64,000 nt of DNA from Tretioscincus oriximinensis (lineage: Eukaryota > Chordata > Lepidosauria > Squamata > Gymnophthalmidae). A program made the translations under genes and the position numbers. Shown piece after piece: positions 41,640 to 52,149 of the stretch (position 1 is the first letter of the stretch; every line of letters starts with the position of its first letter). The notes beneath the pieces were generated by a model. It was not told where the DNA came from. It saw nothing but the letters and a program-made list of their open reading frames with translations, and did not search any database. Location: the NCBI GenBank assembly GCA_022410635.1, contig JAJVDF010000253.1, positions 437,740 through 501,739 on the forward strand, read 5' to 3'.

Positions 41640-43750
41640 CCTCACCTAATGGCAAGCTAGGTATGCCACACATGCTTTTATTGATTTTATTTGATTTTAT
41701 TCTGTGTGGGGTTACTTCTATAGTAAGAACTGATTCATGTTGTAGGCCAGGGACACACTGACCTGTAAATGCCTCGTGTATTTGGCTTCTACTTAATGAC
41801 TTACTTTAGAATTACCAGATAAAATTTGGGATAGAAGTTTGCACCTTTAATGGCTACAGAAGAGAGAATATTTCACGAGTTGCAGATTCTAATGCCTGCT
41901 GAACCTGGAAGGTGGGTATATCGTATTAATATAATATACCTTTATATTAAAGGTATAACCTTTTGCACCAGATTTCATCTGGTAATCCTATTTTATTTTG
42001 TTGATCTGTTCTTCGATAGTTGCCTTTTGGCTATACCTGAAACTAAACTTGGACCGCCACTAAGGCTTCAGGCATACGAGGTTTTCCTACCACGATCGTA
42101 GCATCACCATGATGATTCCACTCACTGTGATGANGGAGCTTTCATTATCCACTCAGGATTATGTGAATATCCATCCAGAATATGTGATTGCTGATCCTTT
42201 TAGAAAACAGCACAAAATGTCTGCTCTCCCATTGAGCAACATCATGTGTGCTGTTCCGTGGTGGGAATTCATATATAGCAAGAAGACACCAGCCAGCACA
42301 ATCGCAGCTGGCTGACTTGCACAGTATCATATTCCCTACTTTTTCTCAGCAGCTCCATATGGATTTTGCAGGTAGGAATGAATGAAATCTGCAATCGCTT
42401 TGAGATTACAGGTCTTACTTGTCACATGGAGAAGACCTAAGTGTCCAAAGATTCATGATAGTCCACTTAACACTGCTGTCAAACCGTGATCACATAGTTG
42501 ATTTGATTCAAATTTAAAGTGTCCTTCTCANAATATAGTAAGTAAAAACAACCTGTTTCATCTATAGTAATCATCCAATGTGTTTCTATCCGGGAGACCA
42601 CCAATGTGTTAAAAATGGCAGAATGGAAGATTACTGTTCTTATCACTAATTATGGGCATGCCTAATCATCTCTTGTCACACTTTATCTTGGAAGGAGATC
42701 ACTGTAGCACTTTTTAGAGACGAAGAAAAACCAAGCTCCACAGCCATGCACACAAGATGTTTCCCAATTAATGTACCAAACCCTTATGTTTATACATAGA
42801 AAGTTATTTGGTTTGTTTGTATCACATATTAATGAACATGATAAGACTTGGCCATTTAGTCCTTGAATTTCTCCACACAGCATTGTTAAGCAAGATTGAT
42901 AAGTCCAAGGCAATAACCAGATGCACTCAAAAATGGCAGGGGGTCCAAATCTAACCTGGTTTTGTCAGACNTTCCTCTCAGCTGTCAATGCAGTGCTTTC
43001 TAGTTTATGTGTTGGCATAAGGAAAGAGAGAGGTGGAATAAATTTTCTTTTAAAAACCCATTATCCTGGATTAGCCCATCAGTTTCCCTGCACTATTAGC
43101 ACTATGCTGATTGGTTATATTTGAGGTCACAAGTGATGACCAACCAGGTCCTGTGGCCTTCAGGAAGCTGCAGTGGGACAATCTCTAACTTCTCCAGAAG
43201 ATTTGACACCCAGCCTTCCACATTCTTTAAAAGGGCTCTTGGTATGACTAGAACTGTGATTCNTCTGTGAATAGTTCAAATTCCATAGATATGCTAAAGT
43301 ATTCTAAGAATGCTGTTTCAACATGTACTTTTAATTCATCATCAGTTCTGAAGAACTGGACTGAAACAAAAAAGTCATTTTTTTCATTTTGTTCACTCTA
43401 TTTTCTCTGGACTGAAGATGGATTAAAAGGATACCTGAGTTGAGGTTGAGACAGGCTCAACTCAGGCTCCTATATTTTCAACTCATACTAGTCCAGTTTC
43501 TAGGAAGAATTAAAATGGTAACCTAGAACTCAAAATCCATAATATCCTTCCTTGTAAGGGCAATGCGGAAATGAATCAGGATACATAAGGGACAAATTGT
43601 CTAGCTGAACACCAAGACCTGGCTATCCTACGGATAAAACCTCAGGTCACACTATTTATCTGCCACTGATATTTTCCTTAATATTTGATGTAATAATTGG
43701 AATAAACTCTGATATTCTTTTGCTCAAATTAATAAGTAATTAGAGCAAAA
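41640..43750. other. Unassigned sequence
   Basis: About 2.1 kb without a gene or assigned repeat. A 23-base near-palindrome (TATACCTTTATATTAAAGG) sits near 41936-41958. Confidence 0.4.
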
Positions 43751-43754
43751 GTAC

Positions 43755-44010
43755 CATTGACATAAGAAGTTAAGAACCTAAGAGGAGCTCTGCTGAATGG
43801 GACCAGAACCCATCTAATCCAACACTCTGTCTCACACAGTGGCCTACCAACTGTACTTGGGCAGTCTGAACAGAAGAAGGCAAAATCTTCACCTTTTCTC
43901 CTGTTGCTCCATCCAGGAGGCAGCATCAAAAGACCCATCCTAGTAGCTATTTNGACCTTGGTATCCATAAACGTGTCTAATCCTTTCTTAAAGCTATCCA
44001 GTCTGATATA
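43755..44010 (-). mobile_element. CR1 LINE 3' end, diverged
   Basis: AAGAACCTAAGAGGAGCTCT, GAACCCATCTAATCCAACAC, TGTCTCACACAGTGGCCTAC, ACTTGGGCAGTCTGAACAGA, TGCTCCATCCAGGAGGCAGC, AAAGCTATCCAGTCTG. Confidence 0.75.
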
Positions 44011-44079
44011 TATATGGTACCGCAGCAGGCCCTAGTCTTTCTTTCCCCTTGCTCTCATCCATGCCTCCAACTTCCCTCC

Positions 44080-44345
44080 CTTGCCCCCTCCCAGTACTGG
44101 TCCCAGTACTGAACCCTGAGGAAATCCACTTCTCACATCTTTCCACCCAGAGAACTGTCCATTTATTGCTACCCTTTGTTTTCCATCTTTTAGACGGTTT
44201 CCAACCCAGGAATCTGGTCTGTGCAGGCTGCCAAAGTTCCGAGGCCCGACATTGGTTTTGGAGGCTGCCGATGTTCCAAGTCCTGTTGTTGGTCTCTGAA
44301 GGCTGCCAAAGTTCTGAGCCCTATCATTGGGCTCCAATTGAGCTT
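44080..44345 (-). repeat. Composite repeat: tandem units plus LINE RT fragment (copy 2)
   Basis: Three units related to the 38-base unit at 35885 join a frame reading WVGNRLKDGKQR, INGQFSGWKDVR and SGFPQGSVLGPVLG. The RT motif is better preserved than in copy 1 (FPQGSVLGP against SQGSILGP). The unit-RT junction (CCTGGGTTGGAAAC) and the end (CCAGTACTGGG) are the same in both copies. Confidence 0.75.
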
Positions 44346-44349
44346 TGAT

Positions 44350-45090
44350 TGTAAACNCATTGTTTTCTACAATGTGTAGGACCTCTCCTCAAACTAGAAT
44401 AAGAGGAAGGGCACCACACAGCAGAAGTGAAGAGAAGGTTGAGTCTTCTGGTCCATAGATTTTCCTATTCTAGGGAAAAAGTAGAAGGGATGGGAAAGGC
44501 CACCTTGAGAAGAGAACTAGGAAGGCAATTCTTGGATGGTGCGATTCATAACAGGTGACACATCGACCCAGTCTGAGGCATCCGTTTCCCCACATTATCA
44601 CGGGCTCTCCAACTAACACAGCACATTGTTGACGCCACAACTACAGCAGAATTCCTGCCAAGACGCACAGCTCCAACTGCCAATGCTCTTGACATCACTG
44701 CATATGGAGGCGCCTGCATGTGTACAAACATTTACCAACACCTTGATTGATGTGTGAAAATGTAATGGGTGTTAGTTGGCTTTCTGTGTTGGGGAGTTAG
44801 GGAGGGAGGGAGGATGCTTTATGGTTGCTTAATTCTTTGCTTCTATTAAAAATTAAGCAGCCATGGACGGGTACTACAATCATGCATGAGCTTGCCGTGG
44901 AGGGAAATTAATGAAGCAAATAGACAGCAGCCTCAGAAAAAGAGGCCAAATTGGGAATTTTAAATTATTTTTAAGGTTTTATTTGGTACAGGGGATGTTG
45001 GACTCCGCTAATGACTACATATGTGGAATAAGCAAGAGAAAAGAGTGAAGGAAGGACACAGGAGTGATACGGAAATCACATAAGTGTCTA
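44350..45090. other. Unassigned sequence
   Basis: No gene or assigned repeat. Confidence 0.4.
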
Positions 45091-45094
45091 AAGC

Positions 45095-45440
45095 CCCTTC
45101 TCCACCACATATAATGCGTGGAAGCTTTGAGGTAGGTGGGGCAGATGGCAAACACGTTTTAAAAGAAATAATGAGGCAAAACATGTCACGGGGAACCTCC
45201 TTAGAGTGAGGGTCCCATTTATGGCTTGACGTTATGAGTCATGCCACCAACAAAATGCTTTTTCTCCTATACACTTGGCTTCGGAGCAGAAGACGTTTCT
45301 GTGAAAATCGCTCAACCTGTTCTGAAAGTCCTTCTCATTCTCCAAACATCTTCACCCTGCCGATCCATTACATTTACTGACACTTCATCTGTCCTCCATT
45401 TTACATCGCTTCACCTCACCACCCTGAAAACATGTAGGAT
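45095..45440 (+). mobile_element. Family M (hAT-like) copy
   Basis: Starts AAGCCCCTTCTCCACCACAT, a GCCCCTTC-type terminus like that at 54160, then GGAAGCTTTGAGGTAGGTGG, GGCAAACACGTTTTAAAAGA, AATGAGGCAAAACATGTCAC. The right end was not found. Confidence 0.5.
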
Positions 45441-46179
45441 TATATTGTAGCTTTGTCTGTAAGGACAATCTCCGGTAGGCCTAATCACGTAAAGTGGGTT
45501 ATTTGAATAACAGGGGTTTTTTTGGTGACTGTCCTTTTCTGTAATTTCCAAAAGGAAACAAATCCATACAGACTGCAATTTTGTGCCTATGAATTTTGAA
45601 TGAATATCACTAAGTGCCTTTTGTGTGTGCTCAGTTCCCTGCTTTTATCCATCCTGGCCTCACTTTCCAGAGTTTGGCAGATCTCCATGAAAATTGAAGG
45701 TAACATATAGCTTTGGAGAAGGCTGACATGAAAGCTGTGCAAGTAAAGCTCCCTTTATATTTGAAACAACTCTTCTGTTTGCTTGATGTTCATCTGGATA
45801 TTTCTCCAGAAGAATCTGCTCCATAAAGGTACCCAAATAAGGAGGGAGCGGTGCTAGCAGGCGAAGAAAAAGCACCATGCGGCTAAAGAAACAGTTCAGT
45901 AATTTATAACATATAATAACACACGTAACATAAAGTACAAACAAGTATTCAACATATACATATGGTCTCTAGCATAATACGAAAGTAACACAGAGGGCTA
46001 TCTCTACCCAGAAAACATAAGAGATTTCAGCGGGATGCTTCCGCAGGCCCATACAGAACTGAAACAGCAAGAAAAGTAAACAAAGCAAATTGCCTAAGGA
46101 CATATTTCCAATGGTATTTGCAAACGATTTAAAGCTGCTTCCGCTTTCTACGTACTCCATGGTCAGCAAGTGTGTATAA
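45441..46179. other. Unassigned sequence, A/T-rich
   Basis: No gene recognised. Two adjacent minus-strand frames (45660-45944, 45969-46169) have hydrophobic stretches but no known domain; they are not in one frame. Confidence 0.3.
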
Positions 46180-46201
46180 TATACTGCTCAAAACAATTAA
46201 G
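46180..46201 (+). mobile_element. Solitary Tc1/mariner-like end
   Basis: TATACTGCTCAAAACAATTA is identical to the left arm of the palindromic element at 15545. It directly abuts the long MITE relative; its partner end is missing. Confidence 0.55.
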
Positions 46202-46518
46202 TGGGGTAATTGATATTCATGCTAATTTGCATATTCATGAATATGCAAATCATTCAATAACATGAATACTCCTCCAAAATCCCCGCCTGAGAAATTTGTT
46301 TTTTTGTTTTTTACTTTTTACTGAGGGGAGAGTGCCTTCAGGAGATGGCCCCAGTTGCCAGAGCCCCCAAGTGGTGGTAATGTGATTTTTTAAAAAAACC
46401 CATTTTTTNNAAAAAANTTTTTTAGCAAAAAATGGGGAAATCACCCCCGCGGGAGGGAGAGGTGTACACCCCAAAACNGGGTTTTCCCCCCTAAAAAGAG
46501 GTCGTCTGGTCAACCTAT
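46202..46518 (-). mobile_element. Longer MITE relative with 26-bp perfect palindrome
   Basis: The end GTCGTCTGGTCAACCTA (46502-46518) is the family terminus inverted. CCCAGTTGCCAGAGC and the ATTTGCAT-containing palindrome at 46225-46250 correspond to the interior of 17152-17497. The other terminus is lost at 46202. Ns occur at the hairpin centre (46409-46417). Confidence 0.6.
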
Positions 46519-46569
46519 AATATATACAGTGTCTTCAAGATAATTTTTGGAACCTAATTTTTGTAAATA

Positions 46570-46810
46570 TTTGTAGATATTTCGTGTTACCTTCTCTACC
46601 AAATTTGGATTAGACCATGCACAAGGCTGAAGAGGCCCAGACGTTGCAGCCAGATTTCATAAGGGAGGTGCTTCAGCCCTTTGGTCATTCTTGTTGCCCT
46701 TCCAGCCCTTTGATCATTCTTGTTGCCCTTTTCTGCACCATCTCTAATTCCACAGTATCTGCTAATGTATTTTCAGAATCACTACACACGTGGACAATGT
46801 AGAACAGAGT
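46570..46810 (-). mobile_element. CR1 LINE 3' fragment with internal tandem duplication
   Basis: ACAAGGCTGAAGAGGCCCAG and TTGTTGCCCTTTTCTGCACC are CR1 3'-region blocks. CAGCCCTTTGGTCATTCTTG recurs about 27 bases later as CAGCCCTTTGATCATTCTTG. Confidence 0.6.
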
Positions 46811-46814
46811 GCAA

Positions 46815-46965
46815 AAAGAACCTTAGTCGTTAGCTGCAACACTATTTATGATTTTAATGAATCCAATTTTAACTTGTACTATTGTCATACTGTACGAATT
46901 TTATTGTAACTCTTCCTGGGACCTTTGGAAGGGATAGAAATGTAAATAAACAAGCAAAAAGAAAT
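46815..46965 (+). mobile_element. L2-like LINE 3' end
   Basis: TTTATTGTAACTCTTCCTGG, GAAGGGATAGAAATGTAAAT and AAACAAGC tail: the same terminal design as 63700-63765. Confidence 0.6.
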
Positions 46966-47285
46966 TTCTAAGCATTTGGAACTAAAACGCTTCTTTCAAC
47001 AGCCTAGAAAGGCTTATTAGCGTCCTCTCTTCTCTGCCTCTGTGCTTGCTTTTAATGCATTGTTGTTTTAAAGTGTTTTTACAACTCACTTTTATTGCAG
47101 AATTATTATCAAATCTCTGTAGGCCTGGAGAGTGACGGAGAGGCCACTTTTGTTGCGATTACACCATGCTGGTGAATTGCTTATGATCATCCTCAAGAAG
47201 AAACTGCAATTTTGCAGTGGATAAGATGCTCTTACAACCCTAAAGCCTTTTTCTTTCTTCCTTTCTTCCTGCTTTCCTTCCTTCC
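46966..47285. other. Unassigned sequence
   Basis: No gene. A short CTTC/TTCC repeat lies at about 47250-47287. Confidence 0.4.
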
Positions 47286-48184
47286 TTTGGCTGCATCTGC
47301 ACGAGCTGCTTTTTTCCGCACATACTTGTGATATTTTTTGTTCCCGTGTGTAAGATCCACGAGAGAATGGCAGTATTGTCACATAAACATTCAAGAACGT
47401 CTCCTCACTCTCACATGGTTCCCAGCCTCCTCTGCAAGCATTTTCTCCTGATTGGTTGATTTTCCCTGCCCCTGTATGGTATCTCATTTTATTCCTCATC
47501 ATGCGTGCAAAATCCCATACAAAGACATGATAGCAGTTTTAAGGAGGGCTCCGCAATAATGTTGGGAAAAATAAGCTATAAGAAAATCCGGAGCAATGGG
47601 GCTTTTTAGCGAGGGGATTGCTGACAATGTGTGACCACGTGATGTGAATTTGCCTTTGTCATGNCCCCAGAGACCTCTATAAATCCCCTTTTTATATTAT
47701 CCAGCTCTCCCTATAGTTTAGAGTGGGACTTAATTGTTTCTGTATAATTATTTTGGGAGGGAACCCTATTTAGACCCTATCCCTTTAAGAATTCTGAAGG
47801 GAGGTCCTTAATTTCAGTTATATTTCCTCCCCTTCCCAGTTAAGTTTCATTTTGGGTGTAGCAGAGCTGGAGAAGAGCAAGCTTCAAATGTCAATGTGGT
47901 GGAAGAAACTCTTAAAGAAGTCAAAGTTGTGAAAGAAACATTCAGTCAAAGAAAAACTCCAACAAACCCAAAAGAGCAAGTATTTAAAAAGGACTTGGGA
48001 GGGGACAGTTTTCTACCTTTATTTTTACATTTTAAAATAAACCCTTTTGTTTGAATGACTTTCAGAGTTTTACCTTCTGTCCCTGGCAAGAAAATGACAC
48101 CCAAATAGAGAAATAGCTTGGGGGCAGAACAGCCTTGATATCACTACCACATAGAGAGAAATCTGTTGTGCAGATGCAGCCCTA
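47286..48184. mobile_element. hAT-like nonautonomous element (~0.9 kb)
   Basis: The left end TTTGGCTGCATCTGCACGAG and right end TGTTGTGCAGATGCAGCCCT are inverted repeats (core GGCTGCATCTGCAC). Inside, GGGGCTTTTTAGCGAGGGGA at about 47598 matches the family H motif. No transposase frame and no clear target duplication. Confidence 0.5.
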
Positions 48185-48599
48185 GTAAGCTGCGGTTTGG
48201 GGCCTCTTTCCCAGCTTCTTTCTCATAATACGCTCAATAACAGCCTTCTGAAACATCAGTACGCTCGCCAGTCCTAGCCTTGCAAGAGAGGCTAGCATAT
48301 TGACTATCTGCGGAAAGAATTTGCCTGATCGAATGCTCCATCTTCCTGCCAAGCTGAAATGGCGCAGCCAGTTAAAGCAGTGGAGGGGAAAGTACATGGA
48401 ATGAATCAGAGGGANGGACGGCACACCAAGTCCAGGCTCAAAGCCATTAGTGTGTGGGAGGGAAAATTCCTAGATTCATGGAGTCATCATGCCTTATTTT
48501 CATGGGTACTGAAATGGCCTCTTCTCAGGGAACTGAGTGGAACATACTATAAAAACCGAGGCAACAAACCAAGCCTCGGATCAATAATGTAGTTGCTAA
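48185..48599. other. Unassigned sequence
   Basis: No gene or assigned repeat. Confidence 0.4.
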
Positions 48600-48735
48600 T
48601 CCTGTGTTACCAAGACTTTTGCTCTGTTGAGGTCCAGGGTGCACAGCTGTTAGTCATCTAAACACCTACAGGGTAGGTTCCTGGTGCACCCCAAAGGGGA
48701 GATCGTTCCATAATCAGGGGGCTACCACAGAGAAG
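48600..48735 (-). mobile_element. L2-like LINE 3' fragment
   Basis: CACCCCAAAGGGGAGATCGT, TCCATAATCAGGGGGCTACC, ACAGAGAAGACCCTCC: corresponds to the block at 53910-53955 (GGGGAGATTGTTCCGTAGTC). Confidence 0.55.
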
Positions 48736-48869
48736 ACCCTCCCTCCCTTCCTTCCACATTCTTATATTTATTATATGCAAACCAATGTATCTCATTCCCT
48801 TTTTCATGAGATCAGGGACTTCCCCTCCCTAGCTGATCTGCATGTGTATTTGTACATATATTGTTCATG

Positions 48870-49020
48870 AGAATCTAGCAAGGCAGTATCGTAGCACTTT
48901 AGAAAAAGACAGCCTTGTTTATGAAAGCTACGCTATCTACCTTATTCTTGTTAGTCTGTATATTGATNCAAGAGCCCCTTGATAGATTTTCTGGATCCGG
49001 ACCACACGGATATTTCTTTG
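48870..49020 (+). repeat. Family J copy, rearranged
   Basis: ATCTAGCAAGGCAGTATCGT, AGCACTTTAGAAAAAGAC, TTTATGAAAGCTACGCTATC in one orientation are followed by TATTCTTGTTAGTCTGTATA, TTTTCTGGATCCGGACCACA, CGGATATTTCTTT in the other. A third copy with head-to-head arms. Confidence 0.5.
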
Positions 49021-49314
49021 AAGTCTACAAGAGAGTGAGGGATGACCGTATGTCCCCAACTGGTATGGAGATCTGAAAACTGGCAATGAGTGAATGAAGC
49101 CACCCACTTCTGGTAAGCTTCTGACATTGCCCTGCGCTATATCTTAGAATGGGAACCTGCCATATGCTGTGTCCATACATGTATCCATATGCTGTATCCA
49201 TACATGTATCCATATGCTGGAATGTGGATATGGCCAGCCCTTTTTCTGAGATATAGATGGGTCCTCCAGCCAAGTTCCTGTAGGCAGAAAAAATGTTTCC
49301 TGTGGGCAGGACAG
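49021..49314. other. Short tandem duplication
   Basis: The 26-base unit CATACATGTATCCATATGCT is repeated at about 49163-49220. No gene. Confidence 0.5.
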
Positions 49315-49460
49315 GGCTCAGATTGGCTAAAGAGGCCTTCTCACTTCCAGGGCTAGCTGTGGTGCAGNCTGGGAGCTTTTATCCGCAGTCTAGGGCCCCA
49401 TGCAGGCTGCCTATTTTTCAGACTACACTTTCCAGCTATCATTGTGAAAAAATAGCATAG
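49315..49460 (+). repeat. Family Z copy
   Basis: GAGGCCTTCTCACTTCCAGG, GCTAGCTGTGGTGCAGNCTG, CAGACTACACTTTCCAGC, in the same order as 39545-39700. The ZNF143-like motif is degraded here. Confidence 0.5.
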
Positions 49461-50225
49461 AAAAGCAGGCAGAAATACAACAGAACAGTAAACAGGAATT
49501 CTGTCAGGAAGTAAGCTGGCAGTCTGTTTAATGCTTACATCTAGCTCCCCATCTATAGCCCCAGAATGAATCCATCCCTAGAAATGTATCTGCAACTGAC
49601 CACTCTAGTTTGCATTCTGTTTAGCTCTGTATCCTATTTAACGTCGCCTGTTCATATATCATTGTTAATGCAAGCCCAGTGCCCTCTCTCTGCGCCTGCT
49701 GAAGCACAGCAGGGCTTATTTAACTAAAACAAGCATTATCCGCCTGCCCCTTCTACTTCCCACCTCCTCCATCCCGCATTTAACAAGATGCTCATAAGTT
49801 GCTGCCGGCCTGCCACCAGCTACCCAGGGGAGACCTTCCATTTAGTTTCATTTTCCTTTTTCATTTCACGCCGTAATGGAGATTCATTGGAGTTTTTCAG
49901 TCCATAATTTGCTATGAATCCCTTGCATCTCCCAAGGGGGGTCAAAAGGTGAGTGTATTAAGGAAGTCTAATTCCACAGATCTATGGTTTCGAGGTAGAA
50001 GACGAGCGTCCCAAAGGACACAGACATGCAGCTTTTTCNGTCTCCTAATGGGCATCCAAGAAGCAGCTTCAGGTTTTGCCATATCCTGTTTCACAATCTA
50101 CATTCAGCTCATACATGGCGGTGCCCGAGGATGGAGTATAAGAAGCGACCAGCTTCTGGTTTCCCCACTGATGGTAGAATTTCTGTTCAGGTTTCATGGG
50201 CCTTAGGGCTTATTATAAAAGCTTT
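49461..50225. other. Unassigned sequence
   Basis: No gene or assigned repeat. Confidence 0.4.
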
Positions 50226-50229
50226 GATA

Positions 50230-50440
50230 CCCAGGAGCTTCCCCTGCAGGGCTAGCAGTAGCAGCAGCGGCGCCCAAAATGTGTGGTGGTGCCACCTGCT
50301 GCTGGCAGCGGGGCCTGCTGGGAAATGTTGTCTGAGCAGAGGGCAGCCTCAGCTCCCAGACTGCAATGCTGCAAGCCCTGCATGTATGGCAGGAAGGCAG
50401 GGAGGCAGGGAGGGAAGGGAAGGAGGATGCCTGGTTTTTT
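50230..50440 (+). repeat. Possible family Z copy, GC-rich, with a GGCAGGGA microsatellite
   Basis: GAGCTTCCCCTGCAGGGCTA, GCAGCGGGGCCTGCTGGGAA and TCCCAGACTGCAATGCTG resemble Z. An (GGCAGGGA)-type run lies at 50390-50425. Confidence 0.35.
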
Positions 50441-50467
50441 GGTTTGAGCTAATTGCTGACCACTTGG

Positions 50468-51205
50468 GGTGGGGATCAGTCATATAGCATATATTAATTG
50501 GCATAAAAATATATTAATATAAAATGAACTTGGATTGACCCTGTGAGCCAAAGTGAGGCCTGTGTGGAAATTTTGCAAAAATCTCTGGTCAACCCAGCCC
50601 AGGAGTAAACAGAAGAGGCCAAATCCTCTATTCTTGCCCCCAAGGCATATCTCATTCATGGAGCCTTGCCAGACTGAATAGATTAAATTGGCACCCATTA
50701 AGGCAAAGGCACAATCTTTGTTTAACCAGGCTGTGCACCTGGGCTGACCCATCAGCCTGATAGTGGCCTGGAGATAAACCATTTAAGATCGTTGAGACCA
50801 CTTCTCCTTAGGGTGAGTCACTGGGTTCCAGTAATTAAGATAATGCTTAAGCAATTAAGTGGCATCCAAGGGTCCATCCTGTTTACCAACCTTATACCAT
50901 ATTTGGAGTTTCCTGACCAGGCTGCACCTCCTTGGGAAGGAGTGAAACACGTCACACAGGTGTCACACCTGACCCACGTGGGATCTACCCACCCCTTTCT
51001 TGACATCATAATCTTGATACATGCCTTCTGATTTTGGGTCAATAAAAGAGTGAACACGATGGCATTCTGGAGGACTCCATGACCCGTGGACCTCCTGAAA
51101 TTGCTTCTTAATCTAAGTCATGTTGCCTGTGTCTACCTACTGCGGACCAAGCTGCCTTTGATCTCCGTTAGGCATCGAATAACGTGGAAAGTGAATACCC
51201 GTTAA
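50468..51205 (+). mobile_element. Complete solo LTR with 5-bp target duplication
   Basis: 738 bases, flanked by CTTGG at 50463-50467 and 51206-51210. Starts GGTGGGGATCAGTCATATAG, ends GAATACCCGTTAA. Polyadenylation signal AATAAA at 51041-51046, about 165 bases before the end, is a typical position for the R region. It aligns end to end with the minus-strand copy at 37081. No internal sequence remains. Confidence 0.85.
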
Positions 51206-51249
51206 CTTGGCTTCTGTTTTAAAGCTTGACCGCAAGGTGGCTCAGGAAC

Positions 51250-51440
51250 CCTGCCTATATAATTACTTATATTTATATTCTGTCCTTTACTCAAAGGTCT
51301 CAGGGTAGATCACAGTAAAAAATAACAACAAAACATTAAAAAAGGTTAAACTAGGACAGTTAAATATAATAACAGTGCTTGGCGGTGGAAGGGAGATTCG
51401 GTAGATGTCTCAAGTGAAGACCATGGGACTTTGTGGCCAT
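51250..51440 (-). mobile_element. L2-like LINE 3' fragment (outer part)
   Basis: TATTTATATTCTGTCCTTTA, CTCAAAGGTCTCAGGGTAGA, TCACAGTAAAAAATAACAAC. The sequence around the hAT insertion point may be more of this element, but I could not align it. Confidence 0.6.
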
Positions 51441-51461
51441 AGGGACAACATCCACTTGTGG

Positions 51462-52047
51462 TAGGGTTGCCATACGTCCCGGTAAACCGGGACAAACCCG
51501 GTTTTGGGGACTAAAATATAGTCCCCTCCGGGTTTTAAGGCAAAATCCCGGCTTTTTACATTCCCCGATGCTGCGTCGGGGAATGTAAAAAGGCGGGATT
51601 TGAAAGGAAAAGCAGCCATCAGAGCTGAAGGCTGCAGCGCGCGGCACGCTTTCCGGGGTCCTCGGAGGACCCTCGGAGCACGCCGTTGCTGCTCCTTGGC
51701 TGGAGGCGGGGTTTCTCCCTGCTCTCAGGCAAAGCCAACTCGCCACTAGCAGAGGAGAAACGCCTGGGTTTGTGACAGGAGGGCAGCTCTGTTCTCCTGT
51801 CACAAACGCAGTCGTTTTTGCTCCGCTGCTGCAGGCGAGGTGGCGGCCCGCTTGCCAGAGCAGGGCAAAACCCCGCGTCCGACAAAAGAGCAGGTGCGCG
51901 CGCACGGACGCTTGTGGTGAGACAGGCAGGTTTGCCTGTCTCGCTACAAGCGTCCGTATGTGCGCATGCGCACGTGCACACGTGTGCGCGCGCGCACCCC
52001 ACCCCACCCCCGTCCCGGTTTTGGGTTGCCAGAATATGGCAACCCTA
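51462..52047. mobile_element. GC-rich foldback hAT-type element, perfect 8-bp TSD
   Basis: 586 bases. The termini TAGGGTTGCCATA and TATGGCAACCCTA are perfect inverted repeats, flanked by ACTTGTGG at 51454-51461 and 52048-52055. Internal hairpins: 51547-51568/51576-51597 (one mismatch in 22), 51768-51781/51794-51807 (perfect 14) and 51905-51928/51933-51956 (two mismatches in 24). The outer halves also pair imperfectly. Many CpG pairs survive. No transposase; the 215-codon minus-strand frame reads through the hairpins and is not a protein family. Confidence 0.9.
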
Positions 52048-52149
52048 ACTTGTGGGGGTGAACAAAACAGATGCAGAATCTCTCTGCATCAGATCTTTGC
52101 ACTCTTTAGCTGAAGAAATGGGGTTTTGTTTTCCACTTTCACATATTGT

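Noticed and set aside
45660..46170. Two adjacent hydrophobic minus-strand frames as a membrane protein
   Set aside because: They are in different frames with stops between, A/T-rich, and match no family I know.
51360..52007. 215-codon minus-strand frame, the longest in the window
   Set aside because: It runs through the hairpins of the foldback hAT element and its flank; no protein-family motif, and the CpG-rich palindrome explains the lack of stops.
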